From NCBI GenBank assembly GCA_964383905.1, contig CAYLJO010000077.1:1-25805 (forward strand): 25,805 bases of DNA. Direction: 5' to 3'. Each line of letters starts with the position of its first letter. The first letter of the stretch is position 1. The notes below the pieces were generated by a model. That model did not search any database, was not told the origin of the DNA, and saw only the letters and a program-made list of their open reading frames with translations. This stretch comes from CAYLJO01 sp964383905 (GTDB lineage: Bacteria; Acidobacteriota; Blastocatellia; Pyrinomonadales; Pyrinomonadaceae). The translations under genes were made by a program, and so were the position numbers. Below are positions 22,428 through 25,805 of the stretch, piece after piece.

Positions 22428-23396
22428 TCAGACCGAGAGCGGGCGCCCGCATAGCGATTCGAGCGCATTGATGGGTGCTTTATCGGGGGACAGTAGCACA
22501 CTTGTAGGGACGATGTAAGTGTGCTCCAGGGCGAACTGCCCTGACAGCGCGGCGTGGGGCACAGCGTCTGTGAAGACAATCCAGGTCGCGCGGGGCGGAA
22601 ACTCAAGGCGTATTTTGGGGCACGCGTTTTGAAAGTCCGTGTTCTCTTTAAGATAATCATGAAAGCGCAACATGAACTGATCGTAGGCCGAGCGATCCGC
22701 GACGGGTAGTCCGAGCACGCGCATTAAGTGTGCCGCCCTACGGCGTAGAGAACCCATAGGAGAAGATGCGCGCTCTAGGATTTGCTCCAGTCCCGCGTCT
22801 GAAGCGAATCGCCGGGCCAGCGCATCAAAGCGATCGGTCGTCATCCATACGCGCGGCCGGTCCGGATTTATATTAGTGAATACGCGCAGGATGCGCCCGC
22901 CTCGCGTGGGCCGGCTCGGGAAAGCATCCACGTGAAGCAGGTCATTGCGTTTGTGCAGCGGCAGGGCGCGTCCTTCCTCTTCGAGTGGACGATAGCTGGC
23001 AAAGTCCAGTGACCAGCGCCCCGCGTAAGGCGAAAGGAATGTCGAGAGGAATCGGGTCACCTGCACTGAATAATTGCGCATGATCTGGTGCAGCCGGGTG
23101 ACCTCTTCTGTCCGATCCGAAGAGAATCCGCGCAGCACATCCTGCCCCGGGCGGTACGAAACATTCTTATGGATGCGTGAATTGCTCGGGCGCCGGGAGA
23201 GCAAAAACTTGATGTCTTCTTCCGTCAGGCTAAAAGGAATATCATCAAAGAAAAGGATCTGCCCCTGCTCCAATTGCCGGCAATACCAGCGTGCCCGCTC
23301 GGCCCTGTCAGATATGTCCACCCAGCCCTCAGGCTGTTGATAATCAGGGACACGAACCCACGGCAATGTTTCGCCCTCTGGTTTAGCTTGAGACAT
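22428..23396 (-). CDS. Kdo hydroxylase family protein (Fe(II)/2-oxoglutarate dioxygenase, KdoO-like)
   Basis: A 322-residue protein that resembles Kdo 3-hydroxylase (KdoO), which converts Kdo in the LPS inner core to Ko in Burkholderia and Yersinia using Fe(II), O2 and 2-oxoglutarate. The iron-binding HxD is in LLHVDAFPSRPTRGGRILRVF (His155, Asp157; quoted in parts LLHVDAFPS and RPTRGGRILRVF). A distal His (281 or 292) lies in PHAALSGQFALEHTYIVP. VSYRPGQDVLRGF, FLSTFLSPYAGRW and RNDLLHVD are characteristic of the family. No signal peptide is evident. If the function holds, the organism has Kdo-containing LPS, supporting a Gram-negative envelope. The gene stands alone, convergent with the DUF512 gene and divergent from the methyltransferase. 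The family is well supported; the exact substrate is inferred. Confidence 0.85.
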   Translation of the reverse strand: MSQAKPEGETLPWVRVPDYQQPEGWVDISDRAERARWYCRQLEQGQILFFDDIPFSLTEEDIKFLLSRRPSNSRIHKNVSYRPGQDVLRGFSSDRTEEVTRLHQIMRNYSVQVTRFLSTFLSPYAGRWSLDFASYRPLEEEGRALPLHKRNDLLHVDAFPSRPTRGGRILRVFTNINPDRPRVWMTTDRFDALARRFASDAGLEQILERASSPMGSLRRRAAHLMRVLGLPVADRSAYDQFMLRFHDYLKENTDFQNACPKIRLEFPPRATWIVFTDAVPHAALSGQFALEHTYIVPTSVLLSPDKAPINALESLCGRPLSV

Positions 23397-23568
23397 GGTT
23401 AACTATGCCACCACCCGTATTCAAAAACTGATTATAAGTGTGCTTCCCCCGATTCGAAAAGTTTCAATTAACAGGGTAGACTTGAGAGCCGCGGGAGGTC
23501 ATCGCTTGGGTATCAGCGCACTTAATAAAGGAGCAGCCCTTACGAACTCCGGCGAACAAGGCTGAGGG

Positions 23569-24168
23569 ATGAGACAGGCAAAAGCGGAATTGAATAGTGC
23601 TGCGCTACCTGACGGCAAAAAAATCCTCGATGTCGGCTGTGGGCAGAACAAGTATCCGGGCGCAATCGGCATCGACTTTAATCCCCGAAGTCATGCCGAC
23701 GTGATACACGACCTAGGCGCCGTACCGTATCCGTTTGCCGACAACGAATTTGACGAGGTCATCAGCCGCCACGTCGTCGAGCATGTGCCCGATGTGATGA
23801 TCTTTATCTCAGAGCTCTACCGGATCACGAAACCCGGCGGGCGGATCAAACTCGTCGCGCCCCATTATTCAAACCCGGACTGGCCCACCGACCCGACCCA
23901 CCGCAACCATCTCAGCAGCTACTCTTTCAACTGCTTCATGCGGGATCGCGCCTCCTTCCCCTTCTACACCGATGTCGAGCTCAGACCGATCCGCACCTAT
24001 GTCAGCCTGGCAAATCTGTGGCGCGCACTCGGACTAGAGTTCCTTGCCAATCTGGACCAACACTGGCCTGCTTTGCGCTTCACGCGCAAGTTCTGGGAGT
24101 TCTATCTCTGCTATATCTTTCGTGGTAAGGAACTCCATTTTGAGTTTGAAGTCATCAAGAAATCCTAA
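23569..24168 (+). CDS. Class I SAM-dependent methyltransferase
   Basis: A 199-residue Rossmann-fold methyltransferase. Motif I is ILDVGCGQNKYPGAIGID (19-36), followed by the acidic loop and VISRHVVEHVPDVMIFISELYRI (quoted in parts VISRHVVEHV and PDVMIFISELYRI), then LKPGG-like TKPGGRIKLVAPHYSN. The segment WPTDPTHRNHLSSYSF is found, as I recall, in a family of methyltransferases often located in surface-glycan or LPS loci, so a sugar or lipid substrate is plausible but unproven. The ATG at 23569 is preceded by AAGG seven bases upstream. It diverges from the Kdo hydroxylase gene across 172 bp and is followed by about 430 bases without a gene and then an IS element. Confidence 0.82.
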   Translation: MRQAKAELNSAALPDGKKILDVGCGQNKYPGAIGIDFNPRSHADVIHDLGAVPYPFADNEFDEVISRHVVEHVPDVMIFISELYRITKPGGRIKLVAPHYSNPDWPTDPTHRNHLSSYSFNCFMRDRASFPFYTDVELRPIRTYVSLANLWRALGLEFLANLDQHWPALRFTRKFWEFYLCYIFRGKELHFEFEVIKKS

Positions 24169-24597
24169 AAGACCGTCCCACTACCGCCTTGCTGGCTACC
24201 GGGCGCTGGCCCTTCAAATCTTCTGCCAGGAACTCGACCTTAAGACCGGAACTATTCCGACAAGATTTGTTTGCGAGTGAGTCCCGGCGGCAGTGTAACC
24301 TGGTAGATGTAGATCATCAGCGCGCATCCGGCAGACAAGGAAAATGTTTTCTGTGACTTAAGGCCGCCGGGCGGTTCTACGAAAATCTGTAGTTAAATTC
24401 AGAAAAATGGATAAAGCAGCAACATTGAGCCTTTAACGCTCACAGATTGCCCTCTTTCAGACAATTTAAAGGTGGGAAATGCCTGGACAATATTTGCCCT
24501 GAACAGTCTATCTATCTATGTTTTCTTACAAGCTTAAAGTCTCTCAAGTCTTACACCGCTGAGCAGCAGTATTAGAGATTACGTGATGTAGGCACTA
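24169..24597. other. 429-bp non-coding region before the IS630 element
   Basis: No gene, tRNA or convincing terminator is seen. The stretch is more A+T-rich than its neighbours. A TCTA triplet repeat occurs at 24507-24518. It could contain remains of sequence disrupted by the IS insertion, but nothing recognisable is left. Confidence 0.5.
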
Positions 24598-24625
24598 GTA
24601 GTCCGTCACGGTGAATTTGATGAAT
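24598..24625 (+). repeat. Left terminal inverted repeat of the IS630 element
   Basis: It starts GTAGTCCGTCACGGTGAA and matches the complement of the right end at 22 of 28 positions. TA precedes it at 24596-24597. Confidence 0.88.
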
Positions 24626-24680
24626 GCTCTTTGAACCGTTAAAGTCTGGTTACATTATCCCTTTAGGAGCCAGACCCGCA

Positions 24681-25121
24681 ATGCCCAGAAAGAAATACCT
24701 CGTTTCGCTCTCCGATGATGAGCGCACACAATTGGAACAACTCCTGCGCGGCGGCAAGGCGGCGACGCGCAAAGTGACTCGCGCCCGCATCCTGCTCAAG
24801 GCCTCGGAGGGCTGGCCCGATCAGCGCATCGCCGAAGCGCTCCAGATTGGCCGTGCCACCGTTGAGCGCACCCGCCAACGCTTCGTCGAGGAAAACCTGG
24901 CGGCACTCGATGAGCGCCCGCGCCCCGGCCACAAGCCGAAGTTAAAGGCTAGGGCCGAGGCCCGCCCCATGGCTCAAGCCTGCAGTGCACCGCCGGGAGG
25001 TTGGCAGCGCTGGACGCTGCAGCTTTTAGCCGACCGCGTGGTGCAGTTGCGCTTAGCCGAGTCCTATTCTTACGAAGCGGTGCGTCGGGTACTCAAAAAA
25101 ACGAACTCAAGCCACACTTGA
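24681..25121 (+). CDS. IS630 transposase, first frame (helix-turn-helix part)
   Basis: A 146-residue product carrying the N-terminal DNA-binding half of an IS630 transposase: VTRARILLKASEGWPDQRIAEAL with the HTH IGRATVERTRQRFVEENL (quoted separately), then the linker DERPRPGHKPKL and CSAPPGGWQRWTLQLLADRVV. On its own it ends shortly after a run of seven A bases (25095-25101). Slippage by -1 at the A-run (AAA AAA to AAC GAA CTC) joins it to the catalytic frame, giving a fused protein of about 371 residues, a normal IS630 length. The ATG at 24681 has AGGAG 11 bases upstream. A longer start at 24624 would begin next to the terminal repeat and adds no family sequence. The unfused product may act as a repressor, which is inference. 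Confidence 0.88.
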   Translation: MPRKKYLVSLSDDERTQLEQLLRGGKAATRKVTRARILLKASEGWPDQRIAEALQIGRATVERTRQRFVEENLAALDERPRPGHKPKLKARAEARPMAQACSAPPGGWQRWTLQLLADRVVQLRLAESYSYEAVRRVLKKTNSSHT

Positions 25122-25795
25122 AGGAGCAATGGTGCATCCCGGAAGTCACAGCCTCGTTCGTCGCCGCGATGGAAGACGTGCTCGACCTGTATGCCGAGCC
25201 GTATGACCCGAAACGCCCGAAAGTTAACTTCGATGAGACGAGCAAACAGTTGATCAAAGAGACGCGCCAAGAGTTGCCCGCGCAGTGCGGGCGGCCAGCG
25301 CGCTACGATTACGAGTATGAAAGGAACGGCACGCGCAACCTCTTGCTCTTTACCGAACCACAAGCGGGCTGGCGGCACGTCAACGTGACCGAGCAACGCA
25401 CGAGGCAGGACTTTGCACACCAGATGAGATGGCTGGTGGATGAGCGCTACCCGGAAGCCGAGGTGATTCGCCTCGTGCTCGACAACTTGAACACACACAA
25501 AGCCGCTTCCCTTTATGCAGCGTTCGCCCCGGAAGAGGCCAGGCGGATAATCAAAAAGCTGGAGTTTCATTACACGCCCAAACACGGCTCGTGGCTGAAT
25601 ATGGCCGAGATTGAACTGAGCGTGTTGCAGCGACAATGTTTGGCTCGTCGGATCACTGACGAGACAATCCTGGCCGAGGAAATCGCTGTGTGGGAGAAGC
25701 AACGAAACGAAGAGGAGGCGACGATCGACTGGCGCTTCTCCATCACTGATGCGCGAGAAAAACTGAAACGACTTTATCCATCACATCCAGCGTGA
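25100..25795 (+). CDS. IS630 transposase, second frame (DDE catalytic part, made by -1 frameshift)
   Basis: 231 residues read in the -1 frame from the A7 run onward. The catalytic triad is visible: first Asp in VNFDETSKQ, second Asp in LVLDNLNTHK, and Glu in GSWLNMAEIELSVL, the DDE arrangement of IS630/Tc1 transposases. ELKPHLKEQWCIPE at the junction continues the family sequence directly from RVLKK in the first frame, showing that the split lies exactly at the A-run. There is no ATG near the frame's beginning, so expression depends on ribosomal or transcriptional slippage. All catalytic residues are intact, so the element may still be active. The stop is at 25793-25795, just before the right terminal repeat boundary. 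Confidence 0.88.
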   Translation, partial: NELKPHLKEQWCIPEVTASFVAAMEDVLDLYAEPYDPKRPKVNFDETSKQLIKETRQELPAQCGRPARYDYEYERNGTRNLLLFTEPQAGWRHVNVTEQRTRQDFAHQMRWLVDERYPEAEVIRLVLDNLNTHKAASLYAAFAPEEARRIIKKLEFHYTPKHGSWLNMAEIELSVLQRQCLARRITDETILAEEIAVWEKQRNEEEATIDWRFSITDAREKLKRLYPSHPA

Positions 25796-25803
25796 TGCAC
25801 TAC
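25776..25803 (-). repeat. Right terminal inverted repeat of the IS630 element
   Basis: Read on the minus strand it starts GTAGTGCATCACGCTGGA, the partner of the left end. It overlaps the last codons of the transposase. The final TA of the window (25804-25805) is the target duplication. Confidence 0.88.
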
Positions 25804-25805
25804 TA

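Larger units (their letters stand above)
24598..25803 (+). mobile_element. Complete IS630-family insertion sequence (1206 bp)
   Basis: The element is bounded by imperfect inverted repeats: 24598-24625 begins GTAGTCCGTCACGG and the complement of 25776-25803 begins GTAGTGCATCACGC, with 22 of 28 bases matching. TA lies directly outside both ends (24596-24597 and 25804-25805), the target duplication expected for IS630/Tc1-type transposition. Inside are two overlapping transposase frames joined by an A7 slippage site. The window ends exactly at the right-hand TA. Length, ends and target site are all typical of IS630. Confidence 0.92.

Noticed and set aside
24480..24500. Sigma54-like sequence near TGGACAATATTTGC
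   Set aside because: The GG to GC spacing is nine rather than ten bases and no gene follows in the right place.

Overview
The window looks like part of a Gram-negative bacterial chromosome, most likely an acidobacterium of the Blastocatellia type. This is inferred from several things together: an RsbR-RsbS-RsbT stressosome cluster, a PDZ-containing DUF512 radical SAM protein, a Kdo hydroxylase (which implies Kdo-containing LPS), AGGAG-like ribosome binding sites, and a C-terminal domain on the GH16 enzyme of a kind I associate with that group. No rRNA, tRNA or CRISPR array was found.

Layout. (1) Positions 1-1602, minus strand: rsbR, rsbS and the first codons of a probable rsbT. (2) 1807-3513, minus: a HerA-type DNA-translocating ATPase without an adjacent NurA. 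(3) 3642-14206: nucleotide-sugar and exopolysaccharide genes. A GDP-fucose synthase (minus) and GDP-mannose 4,6-dehydratase (plus) diverge from one promoter region. A long minus-strand run then reads rfbB, rfbD, a Wzc-like tyrosine autokinase, a hexapeptide acetyltransferase, a DegT aminotransferase, a Gfo/Idh/MocA oxidoreductase and a second DegT aminotransferase. The last four resemble the WbpB/D/E (WlbA/B/C) route to acetamido sugars. No glycosyltransferase, flippase, polymerase, RmlA or RmlC is present, so the pathway must be completed elsewhere. (4) 14774-18044: three exported polysaccharide hydrolases, GH20-like and GH16 in tandem on plus, facing a GH75 chitosanase-like protein on minus. 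(5) 18329-20613: an AraC-type regulator with an odd tail and a short TIR-bounded element at its start codon, a LuxR-type response regulator broken by one missing base, and a possible gene remnant. (6) 21030-24168: DUF512 radical SAM protein, Kdo hydroxylase and a class I methyltransferase. (7) 24598-25803: a complete IS630-family element with an A7 frameshift site, ending at the last bases of the window.

How the parts may work together (inference): the sugar genes supply fucose-, rhamnose- and acetamido-sugar nucleotides for a surface polysaccharide controlled by the tyrosine kinase. The neighbouring secreted hydrolases could trim or recycle an amino-sugar-containing glycan. The stressosome genes could provide stress input, but nothing in the sequence ties them to the glycan genes directly. 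The most unusual signals are the 88-bp MITE-like element that supplies the ribosome binding site of the AraC gene, the single-base lesion in the response regulator, the hydrolase trio beside an EPS locus, and the perfect 22-bp palindrome containing the herA stop codon.
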